From positions 4,774,001 to 4,838,000 of the forward strand of contig NZ_JBBPCL010000001.1 of NCBI RefSeq assembly GCF_038039215.1: DNA of 64,000 nucleotides, read 5' to 3'. The stretch is from Pseudonocardia sp. T1-2H (GTDB lineage Bacteria; Actinomycetota; Actinomycetes; Mycobacteriales; Pseudonocardiaceae). The position numbers and the translations under genes were made by a program. Of this stretch, positions 6,113-14,819 are shown piece by piece (the stretch's first letter is position 1; every line of letters starts with the position of its first letter). The notes under the pieces were generated by a model. That model saw only the letters and a list, made by a program, of their open reading frames with translations. It had not been told where the DNA came from and searched no databases.

Positions 6113-6550
6113 CTACTTCCCGAAGCGTTCCTGCAGCGCCGCGATGCCCGAACCGTAGACGCCGTTCGCGAACAGGTCGGTGAGCTTCTCCTCGTCCGCT
6201 CCTTCGGCGTCGAACTCCGACCACCACTCGACGAACGCCTGGCCGGTGTCCGTCACCGGGGCGACGCGGACGGTCGAGACGTAGCGGCGGCAGCCGAACG
6301 GGTTCTCGCCGATGAATGTGTAGGTGTAGCTGCGATCCGCGTCGTCGAGGGTGATCAGCTTCTCCGTGACGACGCCACCGTCACCGAGGGTCAGCCGCCG
6401 CACCGCGCCGACGGTGCCCTCGGAGCCCGCGGTCAGCTCGCTGCTCTCGATTGCAGCCAGCCATGCCGGCAGCCCGTCGAACTCGCGGACCACCTCCCAC
6501 ACCGCGTCGGCGGACGCGGGAACGACTCCACTGGCATAGGGACGAGGCAT
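6113..6550 (-). CDS. SRPBCC (polyketide cyclase/START-like) family protein, 145 aa
   Basis: Small lipid/ligand-binding fold. Typical START-like features are the N-terminal strand plus SADAVWEVVREFDGLPAWLAAIE, then GTVGAVRRLTL, SYTYTFIGENPFGCRRYVSTV and FVEWWSEFDAEG, with a long C-terminal helix (FANGVYGSGIAALQERFGK). Length is normal for the family. Of two adjacent ATGs I use the second (6550), which lies 6 nt after AGGAG. It is the first chromosomal gene beside the element. The natural ligand is unknown; such proteins are often ligand carriers or small cyclases. Confidence 0.85.
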   Translation of the reverse strand: MPRPYASGVVPASADAVWEVVREFDGLPAWLAAIESSELTAGSEGTVGAVRRLTLGDGGVVTEKLITLDDADRSYTYTFIGENPFGCRRYVSTVRVAPVTDTGQAFVEWWSEFDAEGADEEKLTDLFANGVYGSGIAALQERFGK

Positions 6551-6651
6551 CATCGACTCCTTCGTGTACGGGTGTACTCGAACGCTAGCGCCTCCGCGGT
6601 CATCTGGGCGTCGGTGCGGGAGGCGAGCCGGAAGATCGGCCGGTCCCGCTT

Positions 6652-7941
6652 TCAGGAACGCTCGGGACGGATGACGGGCGGGGCCAGCGGCGGCAGACCC
6701 TCGAACCAGACCTTCTCGTCCTCCTCGACCAGCCACGCGGGCCGCGGGTGTTCCGCGCCGCCCGAACGCGCACCGCCACCGCCGGGCAGGAACGGCACAC
6801 CACCCTGTCCCGCACGTCCCTCCGCCGCAGCCCGAGGACCGGCGGGCGTCGACTCGACAGGTGGTGGGGCCGCAGGCCGCCGGCCCAGTTCGTTGCCCGC
6901 CTCGCCCCGCACACCTGCCCCGCCCTCCGGGGAGAGGCGGCTGCTCCACGAGGTTCCGGGGGTCCAGCCACTGCCGCCCGGTGCCCGGGTGACGCCGACC
7001 GCGCCGCCCGGACCCGGCGTGGGGCGCGGTCCGCGGGAGGTCGCGCTGCTGCCGGCGAGCCCAGGCCTGTTGCGGAAGCCCCCACCCCCGGTCGTCCCGG
7101 CGGACCCGCCGTACCGGGGAAGATCGACGTCGGGCAGGCTTCCCGTTCCGCGTCCCCGCCCGGCCTGTCCGGTGACGCCGGCCGAGCCGCCACTCCGTGA
7201 GTTCGACATTCCTGTCGCGGCGACGCCCGGTCGGAACGGCGCCACCGGTCCGGCCGCGCCGGCACCCGTACCCCCAAGCCCGGAAGGCCCGGCGCTGCCA
7301 CTCGGCGCCACACCCTCACTGCCTCCGGCCGGCAGCGTGCTCTGTCCGGGTCCAGCGCCGAGAGCACCAGCACTGTGCATCCCGACCGAGCCGGTGTCGC
7401 CCCCGGCGCCGGGGGCTGACGTGGCCTCCACCATGTTCGGGGTCGCGGCCGGCGGAGGATCGAAGGGCTGGAACGCCTGGTCGAGGTTCCAGTTCGTGTT
7501 GCTCTGGTAGAGGTTCGCCGCCTCGACGGCGAGCGGCTGGTTCCTGTCCGACACGAACGAGGTCGCCGGAACCGCCGGGTCTCGCCGGAACCTCTTCAGC
7601 GCCTCCATCGACGTCCGTACCCGGGCGTGGTACTCGGCCTGGTCCCCCAGTGCCCGCGCGGCCATGGCCGCTTGCGCAGCACCATGATCACCCTGTGCCG
7701 CGACGCTCTCGATGAAGCGTCGGCTCGCATCGGCGGCCTCACCCTCGCTCGCTGCCTGGGCGGCCGACAACGCCGACCGCACCCGCTCCGCGGTCCTCCC
7801 GATCTGCTCGCCCAACGCCCGGTAGGCCGCCACCGAGTCCTCGATGACGCCGACGCCGGGACCGTTCAGGACGGGGTCGCGAAGATCCTCCAGCGGAAGG
7901 GAGTCGAAGGACAGGTGGGTCTTCGGATACTCGCCGGGCAT
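6652..7941 (-). CDS. PPE-like / ESX (type VII) secretion substrate, 429 aa
   Basis: The N-terminal 150 residues are helical and resemble the PPE/WXG100 helical-bundle region of actinobacterial type VII substrates (VIEDSVAAYRALGEQIGRTAERVRSAL, a paired helix, then a linker). The rest (about 170-429) is Gly/Pro/Ala/Ser-rich low complexity. It ends in a short conserved-looking Trp/acidic motif (RPAWLVEEDEKVWFEGLPPLAPPV). A GAGGAG site precedes the ATG. Two genes upstream on the same strand, a DUF3558 lipoprotein and a 141-aa helical protein, form the usual companion set in Pseudonocardiaceae. Secretion is inferred from the family. Confidence 0.75.
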   Translation of the reverse strand: MPGEYPKTHLSFDSLPLEDLRDPVLNGPGVGVIEDSVAAYRALGEQIGRTAERVRSALSAAQAASEGEAADASRRFIESVAAQGDHGAAQAAMAARALGDQAEYHARVRTSMEALKRFRRDPAVPATSFVSDRNQPLAVEAANLYQSNTNWNLDQAFQPFDPPPAATPNMVEATSAPGAGGDTGSVGMHSAGALGAGPGQSTLPAGGSEGVAPSGSAGPSGLGGTGAGAAGPVAPFRPGVAATGMSNSRSGGSAGVTGQAGRGRGTGSLPDVDLPRYGGSAGTTGGGGFRNRPGLAGSSATSRGPRPTPGPGGAVGVTRAPGGSGWTPGTSWSSRLSPEGGAGVRGEAGNELGRRPAAPPPVESTPAGPRAAAEGRAGQGGVPFLPGGGGARSGGAEHPRPAWLVEEDEKVWFEGLPPLAPPVIRPERS

Positions 7942-7958
7942 CGGGTCTCCTCGGGTGC

Positions 7959-8563
7959 TCAGCGGAGCGGGGAAGATTGGAGAGAATCATCTCCGCCATG
8001 CGGCGGGAGCGGGCGCAGGGATCTGGATCCCGGCCTGCGAAGTCGCCATTGGCAACGATTCCTTGGTAATCAGCGATCGCTACGACCAGTGAACAACCCG
8101 TCATGGGAGTGCGATCCGCTCGGCGCGCCGGGTAGCCTTTAACTTCTGTCGCCTCGAAGGTGACGAACGATTCTTTCACGAGATCGAGAGATTCGAGCAC
8201 CGGGATCGCGAAGTCCGTTCGCACCTGGACTGAAGCAACGTTGGCTCGATCATCTGCTCGTTCCCAGCCGCACGTCGGAGCGCGGGAGACAGTGGTGGTG
8301 TCCTTCGCGCTCGCCGCGCGGAGACCCACCTCGACGAGTTGTCCTGAGGTGAACAGCTCGCAAGGGTTTCGCCCTCGAACATCTCGAGGATTGACCACGC
8401 GCTGGGTCGAGGACAACGGCGGCTGCGCCGACATGACGGCGGATGGTGCGACAGAAGGATCCGCAGTCGTCTCGGCGGCTCCTTCAGATTTCTGCGTCCG
8501 ACTTACCGAGCAAGCGGCGAGAACCAGCAAGAGGACCACCAACGGTATCTGGCCGTGCCTCAT
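7959..8563 (-). CDS. DUF3558 family lipoprotein (C-terminal frame probably shifted)
   Basis: The signal peptide has a lipobox (LVVLLLVLAACS), so the product should be anchored outside the membrane. DUF3558 hallmarks follow: NPCELFTSGQLVEVGL, PTCGWERA, and the late Cys pair region (MTGCSLVVAI, DPCARSRRMAEMIL). As read, the frame runs on to 7739, 203 bp into the PPE gene. Adding one base to the GGGG run at 7969-7972 instead ends the protein in NLPPLR with a stop at 7959-7961, 17 bp before the PPE start. I take that as the true end. The ATG overlaps the stop of the upstream 141-aa gene (ATGA). Confidence 0.8.
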
Positions 8564-8985
8564 AGTGTCAGAGCGCTCTCTGAATCCTGAGCTCTATACG
8601 CCTCCAATTGATGCTGCAGACCGTTTCGCGTGGATTCGAGCTGCGCTATCCAGGCCAGCATCCACTCCTGAGCGCGTGTAGCCATTTCACCAGCGTTCCT
8701 GGCCACGTTGATGCTGACCGGATCCTGGGAGGGGGGTGCGAAAGCGAGGGCAGAGCCTGCCGTGACGGCGAATCGCAGATCCCTGATCACCGCAGTCAAC
8801 TCGTCGATACACGCCTGTGCCTTCTCCGGGTCGACCCGAAACCCCGTCCCCACCCCACCCGGCCCCGGCCGCAGCGACAGCTCGATCGCTACGCGCGACT
8901 CCGCGAGATCGTTGAGCACCTTCTGGCGGCTGTGCTCGTACGCCTCGCCCTCGAGCCCACCGGTCGACTCCCCCATGGCGGACAT
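8560..8985 (-). CDS. Helical ESX-associated hypothetical protein, 141 aa
   Basis: A soluble, almost all-helical protein without signal peptide, with paired helices about residues 10-40 and 50-80 and a C-terminal helix (ATRAQEWMLAWIAQLESTRNGLQHQLEAY). The size and helix pattern fit WXG100-like or EspG-companion proteins encoded beside PPE genes, although a canonical WxG turn is not visible. Its stop overlaps the start of the DUF3558 gene, so the pair is translationally coupled. It is the first gene of the three-gene unit 8985-6652. Confidence 0.6.
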   Translation of the reverse strand: MSAMGESTGGLEGEAYEHSRQKVLNDLAESRVAIELSLRPGPGGVGTGFRVDPEKAQACIDELTAVIRDLRFAVTAGSALAFAPPSQDPVSINVARNAGEMATRAQEWMLAWIAQLESTRNGLQHQLEAYRAQDSESALTL

Positions 8986-9026
8986 CGTGCCAGCCCGTGA
9001 TCGATCCCGTGGCCGTTCGCCGAAAC

Positions 9027-9260
9027 TCAGTCGTCGTCGCGGAGCCTGTACTCGCCGCCGTGCCCGGCGACCTCGTGCAGGTCGTAGTGGTGGACGATCT
9101 TCGGGCCGTCGTGCAGGTGGACGTGCCGGATCGTCGCAGGCACCTCCTCCTCGGCGGGGCGCTTCTCGGTGCGCCCGTCGAGCGGGCCGCCGACGTACCA
9201 GTAGACGTCGTGGGACTCGTCGAGCCCTCCGGCGTCGTTCTGGTCACCGTCCGTCGTCAC
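9027..9260 (-). CDS. Hypothetical protein, 77 aa
   Basis: Short acidic, His-rich soluble protein (VYWYVGGPLDGRTEKRP, then IRHVHLHDGPKIVHHYDLHEVAGHGGEYRLRDDD). The GGPLDG motif is common in small actinobacterial and phage proteins of unknown role. Start chosen at GTG 9260; a GTG 12 nt further upstream is also possible. No strong ribosome site is present. The many histidines could bind metal, but that is a guess. Confidence 0.6.
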   Translation of the reverse strand: MTTDGDQNDAGGLDESHDVYWYVGGPLDGRTEKRPAEEEVPATIRHVHLHDGPKIVHHYDLHEVAGHGGEYRLRDDD

Positions 9261-9355
9261 GACAGGCACGGTACGCACCGCGGCGGGTGAACGCACGACA
9301 TGACTCGGCCCCGCCACCGGACACAAGGTGGCGGGGCCGATGCTCACGTCAACGC

Positions 9356-10582
9356 TCAGCCGACGGCGCCGACGCGCTTCTTCGCATCGTGGGCCAGCCC
9401 GCGGGCCGCCTTGGCGCTGGCGAGACCGGCGTCGGAGGCACGGGCGGCGACGTCGCCGCCGAACTTCGCAGCCTGCGCTCCGGCCTGCGACGCCAGCGCG
9501 GAGAGGTGGTCGGCGTAGGCGGGTGCCTTCTTGCGGGCGATCTTCGCGGCCTTGTTGGCCTGCTTCTCCCACTCCGCGCGCTTCTTCTCGGCGGCCTTCG
9601 TCCAGCGGGCCCCCTGCTTGTCCGCGAGCTTCTCCCACTCGGCGCCGCGCTTGTCGACGATCTTCTGGAGCTTCGCCCCGCGCTTCTCGGCCTTCTTCTG
9701 GGCCTTCGCGGCACGCTTGGTCAGCTCGACGCCCCAGGTCGAGGCGCGATCCGAGGCGACCGCGCCCAGCCCGGCGGCCCGGGCCTTCACGACCGGCGCC
9801 TTCTCGGCGACCGTCCCGGCGACCGCACCGCCCAGCTCGGCGGCACGCGCGGCCACCATCGGCGCCCGGTCGGTGACCGCCCCGCCCAGGACCGCGGCGC
9901 GGCCGGCGAGGTCGGCACCGGCGGCGGACGCCTTGGTCGCGATCTCCGAGCCCTTGGACGACGCGAGACCCGCCAGGCCGGAGCCCTTCGACGAGCCGGC
10001 CGAGGCAGCGCTGCCGCCGAGACCGCCGACCAGGCCTGCGGCGACCCCGGACACGGTCTCGGCCAGCTCGTGGCCGGTGGAGGAGATCGCGTTGGTCTGC
10101 CGCTCGACGGCCTTGGACGCCAGCTTCGCGGCCCGCTTGCTCCGCCAGGCCACCGACGGCTTCCCGCCGGTGTCCGCCGCGGCGATCATGAGGCCGCCGA
10201 GCAGGCCGACGTTCTTGAAGAAGTGGATCTGCTGGGCCTGCTTGGCCTCCGGGTCCGTCTCCTCCCAGAACCGGTGGGCGGCGAGCGTGGTCGGGACGAT
10301 CGAGGAGGCGAGTGCGACGGACGCGAGGCGGGGAGCCTTGCCCAGCGCGAGGAGGGAGCCCGCCGCGATCTTCACGACGCCGTCGATCTTGATCAGTGTC
10401 TCGTTGTCCGGCAGCTTCTCGATCGGCGCGACCTCCACCACCTTGTCGAGGGCCGGCGCTGCGTAGTCGAGTACGGGCTTGGCGGCCTCCGCGTGCGCCT
10501 GGGAGTAGCGCAGGGAGTTGATGCCGCCCTGGATGAAGATGGCCGCCAACATGGGACGGGCCACACGACGCAACAGAGGCAT
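9356..10582 (-). CDS. DoxX family membrane protein with long Ala/Lys-rich tail, 408 aa
   Basis: Residues 1-140 match the DoxX layout: MPLLRRVARPMLAAIFIQGGINSLRYS, then IDGVVKIAAGSLLALGKAPRLASVALASSIVPTTLAAHRFW, and a third hydrophobic segment KNVGLLGGLMIAAADTGG. About 270 further residues are Ala-rich with periodic Lys/Arg and Glu (KRAAKAQKKAEKRGAKLQK and similar), suggesting a long helical or coiled, partly histone-like cytoplasmic tail. Typical DoxX proteins are 130-180 aa, so the tail is an add-on. The start at 10582 lacks a good ribosome site. The gene is divergent from the ROK kinase. Confidence 0.8.
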   Translation of the reverse strand: MPLLRRVARPMLAAIFIQGGINSLRYSQAHAEAAKPVLDYAAPALDKVVEVAPIEKLPDNETLIKIDGVVKIAAGSLLALGKAPRLASVALASSIVPTTLAAHRFWEETDPEAKQAQQIHFFKNVGLLGGLMIAAADTGGKPSVAWRSKRAAKLASKAVERQTNAISSTGHELAETVSGVAAGLVGGLGGSAASAGSSKGSGLAGLASSKGSEIATKASAAGADLAGRAAVLGGAVTDRAPMVAARAAELGGAVAGTVAEKAPVVKARAAGLGAVASDRASTWGVELTKRAAKAQKKAEKRGAKLQKIVDKRGAEWEKLADKQGARWTKAAEKKRAEWEKQANKAAKIARKKAPAYADHLSALASQAGAQAAKFGGDVAARASDAGLASAKAARGLAHDAKKRVGAVG

Positions 10583-10663
10583 GGGGCGACATTCCCCGGA
10601 TGCCCCACGGATCAAACCCGTTGCCAGTTGGCATGCGCCGGGCGGTACGGGAATCATGCCCGC

Positions 10664-11617
10664 GTGAGCAACGCACGACTGGCGATAGGCCTGGACATCG
10701 GCGGCACCAAGATCGCGGGAGCGGTGGTGGCCGAGGACGGCTCGATGCTGGCCGAGCTCACCGAGCCGACGCCGGACGTTTCCGACGCCGCGACGATGAC
10801 GGCCCTGCTCCTCGACATGGTCGAGAAGCTCCGGGTCCAGCACCCGGACGTCGTCGCCATCGGGGTGGGCGCGGCCGGCACCGTGGAGTGGCCCACCGGG
10901 CGGATCCGCTGGGCGCCGAACAACGCCTACCGGGACTGGGAGATCCGCGCCGAGCTGGAGTCCGCGACCGGGCTGCCCGCCGTCGTGGACAACGACGCGA
11001 ACGTCGCCGGCCTGGCCGAGGCCCGGTTGGGCGAGACCCGGTGGTCGGACATGATCCTGGTGACGGTCGGCACCGGCGTCGGCAGCGGGATCGTCCTCGA
11101 CGGGAAGATCTACCGCGGCCCGCACGGCCTCGGCGCCGAGCTGGGGCACATCATCGTCAACCCGGACGGGCCGCGCTGCGGCTGCGGCAACTACGGCTGT
11201 CTCGAGGCGTACGCGTCGGGAACGGCGCTGACCCGCATGGGCCGGGAGTCCGCGGCGGACGACCCGGACGGCCTCATCGCGAGGCTCGCCCGCGAGGCGG
11301 GCGTCGAGGTCACGGGGCAGACGGTCACGAAGGCCGCGCTGCAGGGCGACCAGGCCGCCAAGGAGCTGTTCGGACGGCTGGGGCGCTGGCTGGGCGTCGG
11401 CATCGCGTCCATGACGACGATCTTCGAGCTCGAGGCGGTCGTGATCGGCGGTGGGCTGGTGCACACCGGCGACCTGCTCCTGGAGCCGACCCGGCTGGCC
11501 GCGCGCGAGTTCGCCTACGCGCTCGAGGCGCGCCCGCTCGTCCCGGTGGTTCCGGGGACGTTCGGCAGCGACGCGGGCAAGATCGGGGCCGCGTTGCTCG
11601 CGCTCGACCACGCCTGA
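10664..11617 (+). CDS. ROK family kinase, probable glucokinase, 317 aa
   Basis: Phosphorylates glucose or a related sugar using ATP. The N-terminal phosphate-binding motif DIGGTK (residues 11-16) is followed by the sugar-site segment VVDNDANVAG, the GTGVGSGIV motif, the E-x-G-H type segment GAELGHIIVNPDG, and the ROK zinc/fold motif CGCGNYGCLE (about 172-181). The end of the domain (EAVVIGGGLV) is intact. Length is normal for actinobacterial ROK glucokinases. It starts at a GTG. The PhoD-like gene follows 25 bp later on the same strand and is probably co-transcribed. Confidence 0.9.
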   Translation: MSNARLAIGLDIGGTKIAGAVVAEDGSMLAELTEPTPDVSDAATMTALLLDMVEKLRVQHPDVVAIGVGAAGTVEWPTGRIRWAPNNAYRDWEIRAELESATGLPAVVDNDANVAGLAEARLGETRWSDMILVTVGTGVGSGIVLDGKIYRGPHGLGAELGHIIVNPDGPRCGCGNYGCLEAYASGTALTRMGRESAADDPDGLIARLAREAGVEVTGQTVTKAALQGDQAAKELFGRLGRWLGVGIASMTTIFELEAVVIGGGLVHTGDLLLEPTRLAAREFAYALEARPLVPVVPGTFGSDAGKIGAALLALDHA

Positions 11618-11642
11618 CCGGCTCACCCCATAGGGTGGCCCG

Positions 11643-13363
11643 GTGACTCTTGTGCTCGGACCGGTGCTCCGGCATGTCGGGGAGACCACCGCCACCGTCT
11701 GGGTGCAGACGGAGCAGAAGGCCCGCGTCGAGGTGCTGGGCTGCGCCGCGGACACCTTCGAGGTCTGCGGCCACCACTACGCCCTCGTCCCCGTCACCGG
11801 TCTCGAACCGGACTCGCGCATCCCCTACGAAGTGCACGTCGACGGCGCGAAGGTCTGGCCCCGGCCCAGCTCCCCGTTCCCGGACAGCATCATCCCGACC
11901 CGCGGGCCGCTGACGGCCGGGCACGCGCGGATCCTCTTCGGATCGTGTCGGTACGTGAAGGTGTCGGACCGCAAGCAGGCCGCCCTCTACGGCCTCGACG
12001 CGCTCGACGCCTACTCCGCGCGCCTCGCGAGCCGGCCCGTCGAGGAGCGGCCGACGGCGCTGCTCCTGCTCGGGGACCAGGTCTACGCGGACGAGCTGAC
12101 GCCCCAGACGCGTCGCCGGATCGCGGGCCGTCGGGACCGGCACCCGGACTGGCCGGACGACGAGATCGTGGGCTTCGACGAGTACGTCGGCCTCTACCGG
12201 GACTCCTGGTCGGACCCGGAGATCCGTTGGATCCTCTCGACCGTCCCCACCGCGATGATCTTCGACGACCACGACGTCCGGGACGACTGGAACACCTCGG
12301 CCGCGTGGCGGCGCCAGATGGCGCAGACGCCCTGGTGGAAGGACCGCATCCGCTCGGCGCTGGCGTCCTACTGGGTCTACCAGCACCTCGGCAACCTGCC
12401 GCCGGAGGAGCTGGAGGCGGACCCGGACTACCAGCGGGTCCTGGAGGCGGAGGGCGACGTCTGGCCCCTCCTCGTGGAGCTGGCGGACCGCGCGGACGCC
12501 GAGATCGACGGCACCAAGGGCCTGCGGTTCTCCTTCCGCTGGGACATGGGCCGCAGCCGGCTCGTCATGATCGACTCACGCAACGGCCGGATCCTCGACG
12601 GCGGGCACCACCTGATGGTCGGGGACCACGAGTTCGCATGGATCGAGGAGCAGGCGACGGCACCCGGAGAGGTCGACCATCTGCTGCTCGGCACGTCCGT
12701 GCCCTGGTTGATGGCCCCCGCGCTCGGCGACCTCGAGACCGTGAACGAGATCGCCGCGGCCCGGCCCGGGTGGCGGGGAAGCTCGGCGAGAAGCTCCGGC
12801 AGGCCGCCGACCTGGAGCACTGGCCAGCGTTCCGGGAGTCGTTCGACCGGCTCGGCCGGCTGGTGGGTCGGGTCGCCGCGGGCGAGGAGGGCCGAAGGCC
12901 ACCGGCCACGGTCAGCGTACTGTCCGGTGACGTGCACCATAGCTATGCCGCCCGCGCGGAGCTGCCGGACCTGCCGGCGGAGGCGGCCCGTGTGCATCAG
13001 CTCGTGTGCTCGCCGGTGCACAACGTCGTCCCGCTGCCCGTGCGGGTGGCGTTCCGGCTGAGCTGGTCCCGACTGGCCCGGCGGGCCGCCCGCCGCTGGG
13101 CCTCGCACAACGGCGCTCCCGCACCGGGTCTGAGCTGGCGGAAGCTGGACCGTCCGATGTTCGGCAACCTGATCGCGACGCTGGTCGTCGACGGCCGCGA
13201 AGCGGACGTGTTCTTCGAGAAGCCACTCTCGGCCGCGAGCCTGTGCGAGCTCGGCCGATTCGACCTCACCGCCGAGGAGAAGCCGTTGAGCGAGATCGCA
13301 AACGGATCGTCGGCTCAGCTGCAGAGCCGAACCCCGAGTTCACGCAGACAGGGAGAACGATGA
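11643..13363 (+). pseudogene. PhoD-like metallophosphatase, frameshifted
   Basis: Alkaline phosphatase D / phosphodiesterase-type metallophosphatase. The first frame carries an N-terminal fibronectin-like domain (TTATVWVQTEQKARVEVLG), then FGSCRY, LLLGDQVYADE, MIFDDHDVRDDWN and TSVPWLM. The rest (SVLSGDVHHSYAA, VHQLVCSPVHNVVP, FFEKPL) is in another frame. The frames join if one G is added to the GGGG run at 12775-12778. No Tat or Sec signal is visible, so it may be cytoplasmic. The stop overlaps the GNAT start (ATGA). A real frameshift or a sequencing error are both possible; the product would be 573 aa if repaired. Confidence 0.85.
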
Positions 13364-13923
13364 GTTCGCTGGGACACGTGCCCGGACCCGCGCCGCTCCG
13401 CGCGGACGACGTCCCCGAGACCGAGGGCACGGACGCGCTCGCCGGCCAGACCGTCGTCCTGCGCCCGACCGAGCCCCGCCACGTCGGGGAGTTCCTGGCG
13501 ATCCTGCAGCACCCCGAGGTCGCGCGGTGGTGGGCGGGGTACGACCTCGAGCGCGTCCGCCGGGAGCTCCTCGGACCGCACTGCTACGCCGTCGAGCTGG
13601 CCCGCGAGACCGTCGGCCTGATCATCTTCCACGAGGAGGACGACCCGGACTACCGGCACGCGGGACTCGACGTCGCCCTGCACCCGGACGCGCACGGCCA
13701 GGGCCTCGGCGCGGACGCCGTACGCGCGCTCGCCCGGTACCTGTTCGACGTGCGCGGCCATCACCGCATCGTGATCGATCCCGCCGCGACGAACGAGCGC
13801 GCGATCCGGAGCTACCGGCGCGTCGGATTCCGGGACGTCGGCGTGATGCGCCGCTACGAGCGCGGTGGCGACGGCACCTGGCACGACGGCCTGCTCATGG
13901 ACCTGCTGCGCGAGGACCTCTGA
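13360..13923 (+). CDS. GNAT family N-acetyltransferase, AAC(6')-like, 187 aa
   Basis: Acetyl-CoA-dependent acyltransferase. The domain (about residues 28-185) shows the pattern of aminoglycoside 6'-acetyltransferase-like GNATs: VVLRPTEPRHVGEFLAIL, HPEVARWWAGYD, the acetyl-CoA pyrophosphate loop HGQGLGADAVRAL and the final NERAIRSYRRVGFRDVGVM. It overlaps the upstream gene by 4 bp and has a GGGAG site. The substrate cannot be deduced. Similarity in layout to resistance acetyltransferases does not show that it confers resistance. Confidence 0.85.
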   Translation: MSSLGHVPGPAPLRADDVPETEGTDALAGQTVVLRPTEPRHVGEFLAILQHPEVARWWAGYDLERVRRELLGPHCYAVELARETVGLIIFHEEDDPDYRHAGLDVALHPDAHGQGLGADAVRALARYLFDVRGHHRIVIDPAATNERAIRSYRRVGFRDVGVMRRYERGGDGTWHDGLLMDLLREDL

Positions 13924-13992
13924 CTCGGGCCGCGAGGCTTAGCAGCTCGCGGCGCCGACCACCCCGCGCCGGCGGCGGACGACCCAGGAGGA

Positions 13993-14694
13993 CTAGTCGG
14001 CGAGGGCCGCCAGGCCGCCGACCAGCAGGTCCAGCCCGAAGCGGAAGCGCTCGTCGGCGTCGCCCTGGGTCAGCAGCGGCAGCAGGCCGACGAACGTGGG
14101 GAACCGGTCCGGCGGCAGGCTCGCGAAGTACGTCGCCACCTGCCGGTAGTAGTGCGCGGGATCCTGCCCCTCGCCGGCCTTGCGGTCCTCGACGACCGCG
14201 CCCTCGACCGCGCTCGCGCTGACGTAGAGCCCGACGACGTCCACGGCCCACGCGACCGCCTGGTCCGGCACGCCGCCCATCCGGAGCAGGACCATCGTCA
14301 CCTCCGCGATGCGGATGGAGTTCGGCCCCAGCGGGACCGACCCGAGCGCCACCCGGGCGATGTCCCGGTAGCGCTGCATCGCGGCGCGGGAGTCCATCCA
14401 GAGCTGCGTGACCTGCTCCCGCCAGCGCGCCGGGTCCGGCTCCGGAAGCGGGATCTCGCCCGCGACCTCGTCGAAGAGCAGTTCCAGCAGCTCATCCTTG
14501 TGCGCGATGTGCGCGTAGAGCGAGGCCGGGCCCGTCCCGAGCTCGGACGCGACCCGCCGCATGCTCACGCCGTCGATGCCGTCCGCCCGCAGCACACCGA
14601 GGGCCGCGTCGACGATCGTCTCCCGGCTCAGGGACCGGCGGGTGACCTCCTTGCGCGGGGTCCGCCAGGGAGGTTCGGGCATGTCCGTGCTCAC
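13993..14694 (-). CDS. TetR family transcriptional regulator, 233 aa
   Basis: One-component repressor. The N-terminal HTH (TIVDAALGVLRADGIDGVSMRRVASELGTGPASLYAHIAHKDELLE) is followed by a TetR class C-terminal ligand domain of about 150 residues. I choose the GTG at 14694 because a TAGAAT -10 box lies 7 nt upstream, the pattern of a leaderless transcript, and because a start at 14721 would lie inside the operator. Three 11-bp GAAC-N3-GTTC palindromes sit just upstream, so autoregulation is likely. The adjacent mycothiol-dependent gene on the same strand may be a target. Confidence 0.9.
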   Translation of the reverse strand: MSTDMPEPPWRTPRKEVTRRSLSRETIVDAALGVLRADGIDGVSMRRVASELGTGPASLYAHIAHKDELLELLFDEVAGEIPLPEPDPARWREQVTQLWMDSRAAMQRYRDIARVALGSVPLGPNSIRIAEVTMVLLRMGGVPDQAVAWAVDVVGLYVSASAVEGAVVEDRKAGEGQDPAHYYRQVATYFASLPPDRFPTFVGLLPLLTQGDADERFRFGLDLLVGGLAALAD

Positions 14695-14701
14695 GGCGCC
14701 G

Positions 14702-14707
14702 ATTCTA
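14702..14707 (-). promoter_or_regulatory. -10 box of a leaderless promoter for the TetR gene
   Basis: TAGAAT on the minus strand followed by 7 nt and the GTG start at 14694. Confidence 0.6.
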
Positions 14708-14715
14708 CTTGAGGC

Positions 14716-14778
14716 GAACACGGTTCGTGGAAAGAACGGCGTTCGCTTAGAACGCTGTTCGTCGAACGATCACTGTTC
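14716..14778. promoter_or_regulatory. TetR operator array
   Basis: Three perfect palindromes of form GAAC-N3-GTTC at 14716-14726, 14734-14744 and 14750-14760, spaced 18 and 16 bp, plus a looser GAAC-N7-GTTC at 14764-14778. They cover the -35 region of the TetR promoter and extend toward the upstream gene's 3' end. Confidence 0.75.
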
Positions 14779-14819
14779 GCTCTCAGCAGGGAGGGCTCGT
14801 CGATGGGTCGTCGCCACCG

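Noticed and set aside
5954..7510. Plus-strand 518-codon frame
   Set aside because: Arg/Pro-rich antisense shadow of the PPE gene and SRPBCC gene in very high GC DNA.
8708..11617. Plus-strand 969-codon frame containing the ROK kinase
   Set aside because: Only the last 317 codons are a real gene; the rest is antisense of the DoxX-like and 141-aa genes.
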